From assembly GCA_038259825.1 (NCBI GenBank), contig JBBSOK010000016.1:1-34420 (forward strand): a stretch of 34,420 nt of DNA, read 5' to 3'. Below the pieces are notes generated by a model. It did not search any database. It saw only the letters and a list, made by a program, of their open reading frames with translations, and was not told the origin of the DNA. Every line of letters starts with the position of its first letter. The first letter of the stretch is position 1. Source of the stretch: JBBSOK01 sp038259825. GTDB lineage: Bacteria; Bacteroidota; Bacteroidia; Flavobacteriales; Flavobacteriaceae. This document shows, in pieces, positions 7,643 through 16,066 of the stretch. Position numbers and translations under genes: made by a program.

Positions 7643-10588
7643 ATGAAATTCAACTTTGCCCTAATTATATTTTCATTTTTGTCAATTTCAATGTTTGCCC
7701 AAAAGGTAAATCCGTTAATTGTTAAAGAAGATTTTAAAAATCAAAGAAAATGGGTAGATAGTATTTTTGAAAAAATGACTTTGGAAGAAAAAATTGGTCA
7801 ATTATTTATTACCGATGTTTTTTCAAAAGATCCAAAATCTAAAACAGATCAAATCAATGACTTAATTGATAAATATCATATTGGTGGAATTATCTTCTCG
7901 AAAGGTGGTCCAAATAGACAAGCAAAATTAACTAACGAATATCAAAAACGCTCTAAAATACCAATGCTTATAGGGATGGATGCAGAGTGGGGATTGGCAA
8001 TGCGTTTAGACTCAACATTCGCTTATCCTTGGAATATGACACTGGGAGCTATAGCAGATAATAAAATAGTTGAAAAAGTAGGAGAACGTATTGGTGAACA
8101 TTGCAAGCGTTTGGGCGTTAACTTCAATTTCGCACCAGTAGTTGATATTAATACAAATCCAAACAATCCGATAATTGGCAATCGCAGTTTTGGGGAAGAC
8201 AGGGATAATGTAACTGAAAAAGCTGTAGCCTTTTTAAAAGGAATGCAAAAAGCAGGAATTTTGGGTACAGCCAAACATTTTCCAGGTCACGGCGATACGG
8301 AATTAGATTCTCATAAAACATTACCAACCGTCGATTTTACGAAGAATAGATTAGATACGGTGGAATTATTTCCGTACAAACGTATGATTGCTGAAGGTTT
8401 AAGCGGAGTGATGGTTGCGCACTTAAATGTACCTTCACTTGAAGAGCAATTAAATTTGCCTACATCACTCTCATATAAAGTAATTAATGATTTACTGAAC
8501 AAAGAATTAGGCTTCAACGGCCTAACATTTACTGATGCTTTAAATATGAAAGGCGCCTCAAATTTTAAATCTCCAGGCGAAATAGATCTTGCTGCCTTTT
8601 TAGCAGGTAATGATTTGCTATTAATTTCTGAGGATATTCCAAAAGCTCACCAAATTATGGTAGACGCTTTTAACGATGGCAGAATTACGGAAGAAAGATT
8701 GGCCCGCTCAGTAAAAAAGATTTTATATGCAAAATATAAAGTAGGATTAAACAAGCCAAAATTTGTTGAAACTGCTTATTTATTTCAAGATTTAAATACC
8801 GTAATAGATGATGAAGTTTATGAAGAAGCAATGGCAAATGCCCTAACTGTTGTTAAAAACGATAGAGCGATCCTGCCAATAAAAGATTTACAGACTAAAA
8901 AAATTGCCTATGTGAATTTTGGTGATGATAGTGGAGAGGACTTTTTGGAGCAACTTCGTAAATATGGAAAGGTAGATTGGGTTAAAGCTACAAGTCTTGA
9001 TGATTACATTACAAAATTAAAACAATACAATTATGTAATTGCTGGTTTTCATAAAAGCAATGAAACCCCGTGGAAAGACTATAAATTATCAGATAATGAA
9101 TTAGTTTGGCTTTATGAAATTGCTAGGACAAATACAGTTATCTTAGATATTTTTGCCCGGCCTTATGCGTTATTGGATTTAAAAACGGTAGCTAATTTTG
9201 AAGGAATTGTAGTGTCCTACCAAAATAGTAAAGTATCTCAACAGCTTTCAGCCCAGCTCATTTTTGGTGCACTTGAAGCAAAAGGAATTTTACCAGTAAC
9301 CATAAGTAAGGAAATACCGCTTAAAACAAGTTTTCAAACCAAATCTTTACGTCGCTTACAGTATGGAACGCCTGAAAGTGTTGGGATGAATTCGTATAAA
9401 CTTCAAAAAATAGATTCTCTTGCAGAAGTTGGAATAAAAGATAATATGTATCCTGGTGCACAAATTTTAGTGGCAAGAAATGGTAAGGTTGTTTATCAGA
9501 AAAATTTTGGATATCATGAGCAAGATCAAAAAGTGGCGGTAAAGGATAATGATGTTTATGATTTAGCTTCGCTTACAAAAATACTGGCAAGTTTACCGAA
9601 TATTATTCAATTGGTTGATAAAAAGGAGCTTACTTTAAATAGCAAGCTTTCAGAAATGTTGCCGGAATATAAAAATTCCAACAAGGCAAACATTACGTTG
9701 AAAGATATGCTATCGCATTATGCAAGATTTAAGGCCTGGATTCCTTTTTACACTGCTACATTGGATTCAGAAACAAAACAGCCTTCATCAAAATATTATT
9801 CAAAAGTCCCCACAAAAGAATTTAACGTAAAGGTTACGGAGGATTTATTTATGCGTCGCGATTATCAAGATTCTATTTTTAAAATAATTAGAGATAGTGA
9901 TTTAAATAATAAACTTTCCTATTTGTATAGTGACTTACCGTATTATGTTTTAAAGAAATACTTGGAAGCAAAATATGACAGATCTTTAGAGGAATTAGTA
10001 CAAGATAATTTCTACGAATCCTTGGGTGCAAATTTTACTACATATTTACCATTAGATAAATTTTCAAAAGATGATATTCCACCAACCGAAATGGATAATT
10101 CCTTTAGATTTGGAAAAGTACAAGGTACAGTTCACGATCAAGGTGCAGCAATGTTAGGTGGTGTAAGCGGTCACGCAGGTTTGTTTAGCAACAGTAACGA
10201 TGTAGCTAAAATAATGCAAATGTATTTATGGAAAGGTTTATATGGAGGCAAACGTTATTTCAGTCCAGAAACTTTTGATAAATTTAATGATTGTACGTAT
10301 TGCAATAAAGGTGTAAGGCGTGGTATTGGTTTCGACAAACCTCAATTAGGAAACAGCGGACCAACTTGCGGTTGCGTAAGTATGAGTAGCTTTGGCCATA
10401 GTGGCTTTACGGGCACTTTTGCATGGTCAGATCCTGAGGAAGAAATTGTTTATGTATTTTTAAGCAATCGAACCTTTCCCGATGCCGAAAATAGAAATTT
10501 AATTAGAAGCGATTTAAGGAGCCGTATTCAAGAAGCAATTTACGAAGCGATAGATTATCCGATTGAAAAAGAAAAAAAATTACTGTAG
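7643..10588 (+). CDS. Exported GH3 beta-N-acetylglucosaminidase fused to a serine beta-lactamase-like domain
   Basis: This 981-residue protein has a signal peptide at residues 1-19 (cleavage near MFAQ). Residues about 30-370 are a GH3/NagZ catalytic domain: KHFPGHGDTELDSH (about 211-224) carries the Asp/His general-acid dyad of NagZ-type enzymes, and FTDALNMKGA carries the nucleophilic Asp. Residues about 390-560 form a GH3 C-terminal-like alpha/beta domain. Residues about 590-970 are a class C beta-lactamase/penicillin-binding fold: SLTK with Ser643 and Lys646, YSD as the second motif and HSG at 919-921 in place of KTG. The protein probably removes GlcNAc from cell-wall fragments in the periplasm; the second domain could be an esterase or peptidase. 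The architecture is known in Bacteroidota. It appears complete, and bshA follows 55 bases later. Confidence 0.9.
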   Translation: MKFNFALIIFSFLSISMFAQKVNPLIVKEDFKNQRKWVDSIFEKMTLEEKIGQLFITDVFSKDPKSKTDQINDLIDKYHIGGIIFSKGGPNRQAKLTNEYQKRSKIPMLIGMDAEWGLAMRLDSTFAYPWNMTLGAIADNKIVEKVGERIGEHCKRLGVNFNFAPVVDINTNPNNPIIGNRSFGEDRDNVTEKAVAFLKGMQKAGILGTAKHFPGHGDTELDSHKTLPTVDFTKNRLDTVELFPYKRMIAEGLSGVMVAHLNVPSLEEQLNLPTSLSYKVINDLLNKELGFNGLTFTDALNMKGASNFKSPGEIDLAAFLAGNDLLLISEDIPKAHQIMVDAFNDGRITEERLARSVKKILYAKYKVGLNKPKFVETAYLFQDLNTVIDDEVYEEAMANALTVVKNDRAILPIKDLQTKKIAYVNFGDDSGEDFLEQLRKYGKVDWVKATSLDDYITKLKQYNYVIAGFHKSNETPWKDYKLSDNELVWLYEIARTNTVILDIFARPYALLDLKTVANFEGIVVSYQNSKVSQQLSAQLIFGALEAKGILPVTISKEIPLKTSFQTKSLRRLQYGTPESVGMNSYKLQKIDSLAEVGIKDNMYPGAQILVARNGKVVYQKNFGYHEQDQKVAVKDNDVYDLASLTKILASLPNIIQLVDKKELTLNSKLSEMLPEYKNSNKANITLKDMLSHYARFKAWIPFYTATLDSETKQPSSKYYSKVPTKEFNVKVTEDLFMRRDYQDSIFKIIRDSDLNNKLSYLYSDLPYYVLKKYLEAKYDRSLEELVQDNFYESLGANFTTYLPLDKFSKDDIPPTEMDNSFRFGKVQGTVHDQGAAMLGGVSGHAGLFSNSNDVAKIMQMYLWKGLYGGKRYFSPETFDKFNDCTYCNKGVRRGIGFDKPQLGNSGPTCGCVSMSSFGHSGFTGTFAWSDPEEEIVYVFLSNRTFPDAENRNLIRSDLRSRIQEAIYEAIDYPIEKEKKLL

Positions 10589-10664
10589 TACGTTTTAGGC
10601 ACATTAAAGTATTTAAAATCGTGCCTTCAAATAAAGATTTGAGATGGAAGATAATAATAAAAAA

Positions 10665-11804
10665 ATGAAAATTGCCATAGTTTGTTATCCAACATTTGGC
10701 GGCAGTGGAGTGGTGGCTACCGAATTAGGTACAGCATTGGCAGAGCGAGGACACGAAATTCATTTTATTACTTATAAGCAACCCGTTAGGCTTGCATTGC
10801 TTTCAAAAAATATACACTTTCACGAAGTTACAGTTCCCGAATATCCATTATTTCACTATCAGCCTTACGAGCTTGCGCTTTCTAGCAAGCTTGTAGATAT
10901 GGTAAAACTTTATAAAATTGATGTTTTACATGTGCATTATGCTATCCCGCACGCATATGCAGGTTATATGGCAAAGAAAATGTTGGAGCAGGAAAATGTT
11001 TTCCTTCCAATGGTAACGACCCTGCACGGTACCGATATTACGTTGGTTGGTAGCCATCCATTCTACAAGCCGGCAGTAACGTTTAGCATAAATGAAAGTG
11101 ATATTGTTACATCTGTATCCCAAAGTTTAAAGGATGATACCTTACGTTTGTTTGAAATTACAAAGGAAATACACGTTGTTCCAAACTTTATTGATACAAC
11201 AAAATATGACAATACTTTCACAGATTGCCAGCGTAATCAAATGGCATTGCCAGAAGAGCGTATTATTACTCATGTGAGTAACTTAAGAAAAGTAAAAAGA
11301 GTAAAAGATGTAATTGAAATATTTGATAGAATCCAAAAAAAGATTCCATCAAAATTAATAATGGTAGGCGAAGGCCCAGAAAGAGAATCGTGTGAGGCTT
11401 TGTGCAGAAAAAAAGGAATTGAAAACAAAGTCCTCTTTTTAGGAAACAGTAACGAAGTAGATAAGATATTATGTTTTAGCGATTTGTTTTTACTGCCTTC
11501 AGAAAAAGAAAGTTTTGGTTTGGCCGCTTTAGAAGCAATGGCAGTCGGCGTTCCAGTAATTTCAAGTAATACAGGCGGTTTGCCAGAAGTGAATATTCAA
11601 GGAAAAAGTGGTTTTTTAAGTGACGTTGGAAATGTAGATGAAATGTCTGAAAACGCAATTAAAATTCTAGAAAATACTGAAATCCTTAATTCATTTAAAA
11701 AAATGGCAAAAGAAGCTGCAAATCTTTACGACACAGAAAGGATTGTTCCTTTATATGAGGATTTGTATCGTGAGGCAATTGAAAATATGATTGTTGAAAT
11801 ATAA
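10665..11804 (+). CDS. bshA: N-acetyl-alpha-D-glucosaminyl L-malate synthase
   Basis: This GT4-family glycosyltransferase joins GlcNAc from UDP-GlcNAc to L-malate, the first step of bacillithiol synthesis. The N-terminal glycine loop CYPTFGGSGVVATELG, the LHGTDITLVG segment and the GT4 donor-site stretch EKESFGLAALEAMAVGVPV (about residues 280-300) are typical. I prefer ATG 10665 (MKIAIVCYP), the usual family start, giving 379 residues. An in-frame ATG at 10644 would add seven polar residues (MEDNNKK) and is possible because no ribosome-binding site decides between them. bshB and bshC are not in this window. Relatives were long called generic glycosyl transferase group 1. Confidence 0.9.
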   Translation: MKIAIVCYPTFGGSGVVATELGTALAERGHEIHFITYKQPVRLALLSKNIHFHEVTVPEYPLFHYQPYELALSSKLVDMVKLYKIDVLHVHYAIPHAYAGYMAKKMLEQENVFLPMVTTLHGTDITLVGSHPFYKPAVTFSINESDIVTSVSQSLKDDTLRLFEITKEIHVVPNFIDTTKYDNTFTDCQRNQMALPEERIITHVSNLRKVKRVKDVIEIFDRIQKKIPSKLIMVGEGPERESCEALCRKKGIENKVLFLGNSNEVDKILCFSDLFLLPSEKESFGLAALEAMAVGVPVISSNTGGLPEVNIQGKSGFLSDVGNVDEMSENAIKILENTEILNSFKKMAKEAANLYDTERIVPLYEDLYREAIENMIVEI

Positions 11805-11809
11805 ATTAG

Positions 11810-11831
11810 TGGAAGCATTTCCATTATTTTT
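11810..11831 (+). terminator. Weak intrinsic terminator after bshA
   Basis: TGGAA, a GCAT loop and TTCCA form a 5-bp stem followed by TTATTTTT, directly after the bshA stop. The stem is short, so efficiency is uncertain. Confidence 0.35.
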
Positions 11832-11872
11832 CAATTTACCAATTCAAATAAACCAACCTCCAAAAAAAAACC

Positions 11873-11880
11873 TATTTTTG
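11873..11880 (+). promoter_or_regulatory. Putative -7 element for pyrR-pyrB
   Basis: TATTTTTG is a full match to TAnnTTTG and lies 45 to 53 bases before the possible pyrR starts. A -33 TTTG is not obvious upstream. Confidence 0.45.
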
Positions 11881-11933
11881 TAATTCTAAATCTAAACAAA
11901 AAATATCTTCGGAAGTAAAACCGAATGTCTGCT

Positions 11934-12473
11934 ATGAGCCAAAAAGTATTATTAAATGCTACTGAAATTAATATAGCGCTCAATCGTTTAGCTTGCCAAC
12001 TAATTGAAAATCACGATACATTTGAAAATACGGTCTTAATTGGAATACAGCCGAGAGGTGTATTTTTGGCTGAAAGGCTTAAAACACTTTTAGAAAAAGA
12101 GTACAATATAAAAAAAGTACGATTGGGATATTTGGACATCACATTTTATCGGGATGATTTTAGAAGAGGTGATAAAACTTTAGAAGCCAATAAAACCAAA
12201 ATAGATTTTATTGTTGAAGATAAAAAAGTAGTTTTTATTGATGATGTTTTATACACTGGAAGAAGCATACGCAGTGCTCTTACAGCTATACAGAGCTTCG
12301 GCAGACCGTTGGAAATTGAATTACTTACACTAATTGATAGACGTTTTAGCCGCCATTTACCAATTCAGCCAGATTATCGCGGTAGACAAGTAGATGCAAT
12401 TAATGACGAAAAAGTGAAAGTTTGCTGGTTGGAAAACGAAGGGGAAGACGCAGTATATTTAGTTAAAAATTAA
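11934..12473 (+). CDS. pyrR: Pyrimidine operon regulator / uracil phosphoribosyltransferase PyrR
   Basis: This type I phosphoribosyltransferase of about 180 residues has the PRPP-binding loop VVFIDDVLYTGRSIRSA near residues 100-116 and the early IGIQPRGVFLAERL segment, both PyrR-like. PyrR binds UMP/PRPP and in Firmicutes controls pyr mRNA attenuation; in Bacteroidota its regulatory role is less clear, and the uracil phosphoribosyltransferase activity may dominate. I prefer ATG 11934 (MSQKVLLNATEI); ATG 11925 would add three residues. pyrB follows after a 2-base gap, so the pair is one transcript. I see no obvious PyrR-type attenuator hairpin in the leader. Confidence 0.9.
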   Translation: MSQKVLLNATEINIALNRLACQLIENHDTFENTVLIGIQPRGVFLAERLKTLLEKEYNIKKVRLGYLDITFYRDDFRRGDKTLEANKTKIDFIVEDKKVVFIDDVLYTGRSIRSALTAIQSFGRPLEIELLTLIDRRFSRHLPIQPDYRGRQVDAINDEKVKVCWLENEGEDAVYLVKN

Positions 12474-12475
12474 AA

Positions 12476-13411
12476 ATGGAATTAAGTGTAAACCACTTAT
12501 TGGGAATTAAAGATTTAACCGAAGATGATATTCAACTAATCTTCGAAACTGCCGATCATTTCAAAGAAGTTATCAATCGGCCAATTAAAAAAGTTCCATC
12601 CTTACGCGATATAACAATTGCCAATCTCTTTTTTGAAAACAGTACCAGAACCCGCTTATCTTTTGAACTTGCCGAGAAAAGACTTTCAGCAGATATTGTA
12701 AACTTTTCGGCATCGTCCTCATCCGTTTCAAAAGGGGAAACGCTTATAGATACCGTAAATAATATCCTCTCAATGAAAGTTGATATGGTAGTTATGCGTC
12801 ATCCAAATGCTGGTGCCGGAGTATTTCTTTCGAAACATGTAAAGGCAAGCATCATAAATGCTGGAGACGGCGCTCATGAACACCCAACACAGGCTTTATT
12901 GGATTGCTTTTCAATTAGAGAAAAATTGGGAAGTCTTGCGGGTAAAAAGGTTGCAATAGTTGGAGATATTCTACATTCAAGAGTTGCTTTGTCTAATATT
13001 TTTGCTTTACAAAAGCTTGGAGCAGAAGTTAAGGTTTGTGGGCCTAAAACATTGTTGCCCAAGTTTATAGAAAGTATTGGTGTAAAAGTTGAAACAGATT
13101 TAAAGAAGGTTCTAAATTGGTGCGATGTAGCAAATATGCTTCGTATTCAAAATGAAAGAATGGACATTAGTTATTTTCCAACAACTCGGGAATATACCCA
13201 GCAATTTGGGGTAAATAAAAAGATTTTAGATTCTTTGGATAAGGAAATTATCGTAATGCATCCTGGCCCAATAAATCGTGGTGTGGAAATTACGAGCGAT
13301 GTAGCGGATAGTAAACAAGCAATAATATTAGACCAAGTAGAAAACGGCGTTGCCATCCGTATGGCGGTCATTTATCTTTTGGCATCAAAAATACAGCATA
13401 ATGAAAATTGA
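12476..13411 (+). CDS. pyrB: Aspartate carbamoyltransferase catalytic subunit
   Basis: This enzyme makes N-carbamoyl-L-aspartate from carbamoyl phosphate and aspartate, the committed step of pyrimidine synthesis. The carbamoyl phosphate loop STRTR is at residues 56-60, HPTQALLD at about 132-142 and HPGPINRG at about 262-269. Its 311 residues match the length of stand-alone catalytic chains. No PyrI regulatory chain is encoded next to it, so control probably comes through PyrR or directly by feedback. Its last 11 bases overlap the start of the next gene, suggesting translational coupling. Confidence 0.95.
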   Translation: MELSVNHLLGIKDLTEDDIQLIFETADHFKEVINRPIKKVPSLRDITIANLFFENSTRTRLSFELAEKRLSADIVNFSASSSSVSKGETLIDTVNNILSMKVDMVVMRHPNAGAGVFLSKHVKASIINAGDGAHEHPTQALLDCFSIREKLGSLAGKKVAIVGDILHSRVALSNIFALQKLGAEVKVCGPKTLLPKFIESIGVKVETDLKKVLNWCDVANMLRIQNERMDISYFPTTREYTQQFGVNKKILDSLDKEIIVMHPGPINRGVEITSDVADSKQAIILDQVENGVAIRMAVIYLLASKIQHNEN

Positions 13412-13736
13412 AAATCACGACAATTTTGTGGTTTTAGAAGACGAAAAAGATGATATAGTCGATTTCGCTTCATTTATAGAATCACAAGTTCCCAGAAAAT
13501 ATAAAGGTCAAAATGTAGTTTTGAATCTTTTAAAGTATACTAAATTCAGTCTTCAGGATTTACTATTATTTGTAAAAACCAATAATCTTCACAGAAAAAC
13601 AAAACAGTCTTTTGTATTTGTAAACAACTCGATAGATATTGAAGTTGTTCCGTATGAAATGATAGTTGTACCAACACTTCAGGAAGCAGAAGATATTATT
13701 GAAATGGAAGAAATTGAAAGAGATTTAGGTTTTTAG
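13401..13736 (+). CDS. Small STAS-like protein linked to RNase Z
   Basis: This 111-residue acidic protein starts at ATG 13401, inside the end of pyrB. The alternating pattern NFVVLEDEKD, NVVLNLLKY, SLQDLLLFV, SFVFVNNSIDI and MIVVPTLQEAEDIIEMEEIE fits an anti-sigma-antagonist (STAS-like) alpha/beta fold, although no phosphorylatable Ser motif is plain. In flavobacteria this gene almost always sits just before rnz and is sometimes mis-named ribonuclease Z; it has no metal-binding motif. The longer frame opening at 13350 merely reads through pyrB. Function unknown. Confidence 0.75.
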   Translation: MKIENHDNFVVLEDEKDDIVDFASFIESQVPRKYKGQNVVLNLLKYTKFSLQDLLLFVKTNNLHRKTKQSFVFVNNSIDIEVVPYEMIVVPTLQEAEDIIEMEEIERDLGF

Positions 13737-13848
13737 ATTCAAAAATCAATTATTTTCTTATCAATAAATTAGCAAAACTTAAAGCTTAAAAGTATCGATT
13801 ATTAGCGGTTTTTGCTTATATTTTCAATCATAATAGATTATAATTTAT

Positions 13849-14757
13849 ATGCTTAAACTTACTATTCTCGGCTGTCATGCAGCCACACCAAAAATTGGTG
13901 CTCACCCAAGTTCGCAAGTTCTTGAAATTAAGGGACATCTGTTTTTAATTGACTGTGGAGAAGGTACACAAATGCAGTTGCGCAAGTATCACATTAAGTT
14001 TTCAAGAATAAAACACATTTTTATTTCTCACTTACACGGTGATCATTTTTTTGGATTAGTTGGGCTAATATCAACATTTGCATTGATCGGTCGTGATGCA
14101 GATTTACATATTTACGGTCCCAAAGGGATAAAAGAAGCTATTTTACTTCAATTAAAACTTGGAAAATCATATACTAAGTTTTCAATGTTTTTTAATGAAT
14201 TAGAGAGCAAAGAACCTCAATTATTATTTGAAGATGACTCGGTTTCAGTTTCATCAATTCCTTTGGAGCATAGAGTTTATACGAATGGTTTCTTATTCAA
14301 AGAAAAGATTGGGGAACGAAAATTAAATATTGAAGCAGTAAGGGAGGCTAGGATAGATGTTAGCTATTATGCTAAACTTAAACAAGGTAGCGATGTTGAA
14401 AACACAAAAGGTAAATTAATAAAAAATACGGATGTAACGTTTGATCCGGATGTTCCACCGAGTTATGCTTATTGCAGTGACACTGCATTTTTTCCTCAAA
14501 TTATTCCTCAAATTGAAGGTTGTAAAATTTTGTATCATGAATCAACTTTTTTAGAAGAGCATCAGCATCTTTGCGATAAAACAAAGCATAGTACGGCCAA
14601 GGAAGCCGCAGCAATCGCAAAAAGGGCGAATGTTGAAACACTAATACTAGGTCATTTTAGCGGCAGATATAAAAATACTGAGGATTATAAAAGGGAAGCG
14701 CAAGAAATTTTTTCGAACGTGCAATTAGCGGCCGACGGTAAAGAATTTATTTTCTAA
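13849..14757 (+). CDS. rnz: Ribonuclease Z (tRNase Z)
   Basis: This metallo-beta-lactamase-fold endonuclease trims the 3' ends of tRNA precursors. The zinc motif HLHGDH spans residues 61-66 (SHLHGDHFFGL), with further ligands expected in ASP/His positions such as CSDTAFF, HESTF, KHSTAKEAA and GHFSGRY near the C-terminus. The 302-residue length is normal for the short bacterial form, and the N-terminal GCHAATP pattern is typical of Bacteroidota members. The 112-base gap before it suggests its own promoter. Confidence 0.95.
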   Translation: MLKLTILGCHAATPKIGAHPSSQVLEIKGHLFLIDCGEGTQMQLRKYHIKFSRIKHIFISHLHGDHFFGLVGLISTFALIGRDADLHIYGPKGIKEAILLQLKLGKSYTKFSMFFNELESKEPQLLFEDDSVSVSSIPLEHRVYTNGFLFKEKIGERKLNIEAVREARIDVSYYAKLKQGSDVENTKGKLIKNTDVTFDPDVPPSYAYCSDTAFFPQIIPQIEGCKILYHESTFLEEHQHLCDKTKHSTAKEAAAIAKRANVETLILGHFSGRYKNTEDYKREAQEIFSNVQLAADGKEFIF

Positions 14758-14872
14758 ATAATTTATAATGCAAATATTTTAAAAAACATTTCAAAATAAT
14801 TTTAATACACATTTAATATCTTGGTATTTCAAAAATTCACTAAATCCCGTAACTTGCATTCAAAGAATTAAT

Positions 14873-15517
14873 ATGGACAAAAATCTGTACGAGTACCGAA
14901 AATCCTATGAAAAAGGTGAACTTTCAAAAGCTGATGTTGATTCTAGTCCTTTTCAGCAATTTAAAAAATGGTTTAATGAAGTTGAAGCATCTAAAACAGT
15001 TGAAGAAATAAATGCTATGACAGTTTCAACTATAGGTTTAGACGGTTTTCCTCGTGGCAGAGTAGTTTTGTTAAAGGAATTTGGCGATGATGGATTTACA
15101 TTCTACACAAATTACGAAAGTGAAAAAGGACAAGCTATAGCTCAAAACAATAAAATTTCTATTTCATTCTTTTGGCCAGCCTTACAGCGGCAGATACTTA
15201 TTAAAGGAATGGTAAGTAAAACTTCGGAAGAAAATTCTGAGGCTTATTTTAATGTAAGACCAAGAGAAAGTCAATTAGGGGCTGCCGTGAGTAGCCAAAG
15301 TAGCACGATTGAAAACAGGGAAGTTTTGGAGCAAAATTTAAGAGATTTGAAAGCTAAATATGAAAATCAAGAAATTCCAAAACCTAAAAATTGGGGTGGA
15401 TATCTTGTAAAGCCAATTGAATTTGAATTTTGGCAAGGAAGAAAAAGCCGCCTCCATGATCGTATTAGATATACAAATATTAATGGCACTTGGAATATAG
15501 ATAGACTTGCGCCATAA
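14873..15517 (+). CDS. pdxH: Pyridoxamine 5'-phosphate oxidase
   Basis: This FMN enzyme oxidises pyridoxine or pyridoxamine 5'-phosphate to pyridoxal 5'-phosphate with O2. The 214-residue length is standard. Recognisable segments are YEYRKSYEKGEL at the N-terminus, RVVLLKEF and FYTNYESEKG for FMN binding, the RQILIKGMV strand, RPRESQLGA, and the C-terminal FWQGRKSRLHDRIRY followed by WNIDRLAP, which contacts phosphate and FMN. The 115-base spacer upstream contains TTGGTA and TAACTTGC, a possible imperfect promoter. Confidence 0.95.
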   Translation: MDKNLYEYRKSYEKGELSKADVDSSPFQQFKKWFNEVEASKTVEEINAMTVSTIGLDGFPRGRVVLLKEFGDDGFTFYTNYESEKGQAIAQNNKISISFFWPALQRQILIKGMVSKTSEENSEAYFNVRPRESQLGAAVSSQSSTIENREVLEQNLRDLKAKYENQEIPKPKNWGGYLVKPIEFEFWQGRKSRLHDRIRYTNINGTWNIDRLAP

Positions 15518-15580
15518 AATGTTTTAGCGAGATTTAAACCATTAATCATTAAACATCAATCAACCACTAACAATACAACT

Positions 15581-16066
15581 ATGAAAACATTATATATGGT
15601 AAGACACGCCAAATCTTCTTGGTCCGAAAATGTTGGAGACCATCAAAGAGGTCTTAAAGAGCGTGGCGTGAATGATGCCAAACTCGTTTCAGAAAAAGCA
15701 GCAGAAACGTGCAAAAAACCAAATAAAATTATTTCTAGTGATGCCGTTAGAGCAAAATCGACCGCTACGTTTTTTAAAGATGCTTTTAAAATTACAGATA
15801 TAGATTTTAGTACAAATAGCGAATTGTATGATTTTAGTGGACAAAATGTAATGGCCGTCATCAAGAATCTTTCGGATGATTTGGATATTGCAATGATAGT
15901 AGGACACAATCACGCTTTTACATTTATAGCCAATATGTTAGGAAATGAGTTTATTGAAAATGTACCAACATCTGGATTTATTCAAATAGATTTTGATGTT
16001 GCAAGTTGGCAAAATATAAGTACCGGTGTAACCAAATTAACTATCTTTCCTAGAGATTTGAAATAA
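15581..16066 (+). CDS. SixA-like histidine phosphatase
   Basis: This 161-residue branch 1 histidine phosphatase has the RHAKSSW motif with catalytic His9 and a second His in IVGHNHAF. SixA-type enzymes remove phosphate from phosphohistidine, for example on phosphotransferase components; the Bacteroidota members are of unproven substrate. Its stop overlaps the ATG of ppk1 (TAATG), and ppx follows, so the three genes form a polyphosphate cluster. Because Ppk1 works through phosphohistidine intermediates, a link between SixA-like dephosphorylation and Ppk1 is conceivable, but that is inference. Confidence 0.85.
   Translation: MKTLYMVRHAKSSWSENVGDHQRGLKERGVNDAKLVSEKAAETCKKPNKIISSDAVRAKSTATFFKDAFKITDIDFSTNSELYDFSGQNVMAVIKNLSDDLDIAMIVGHNHAFTFIANMLGNEFIENVPTSGFIQIDFDVASWQNISTGVTKLTIFPRDLK

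Noticed and set aside
13350..13400. Upstream extension of the STAS-like gene
   Set aside because: The added residues only read pyrB in another frame and include Trp-rich sequence unlike the family; ATG 13401 is the natural start.
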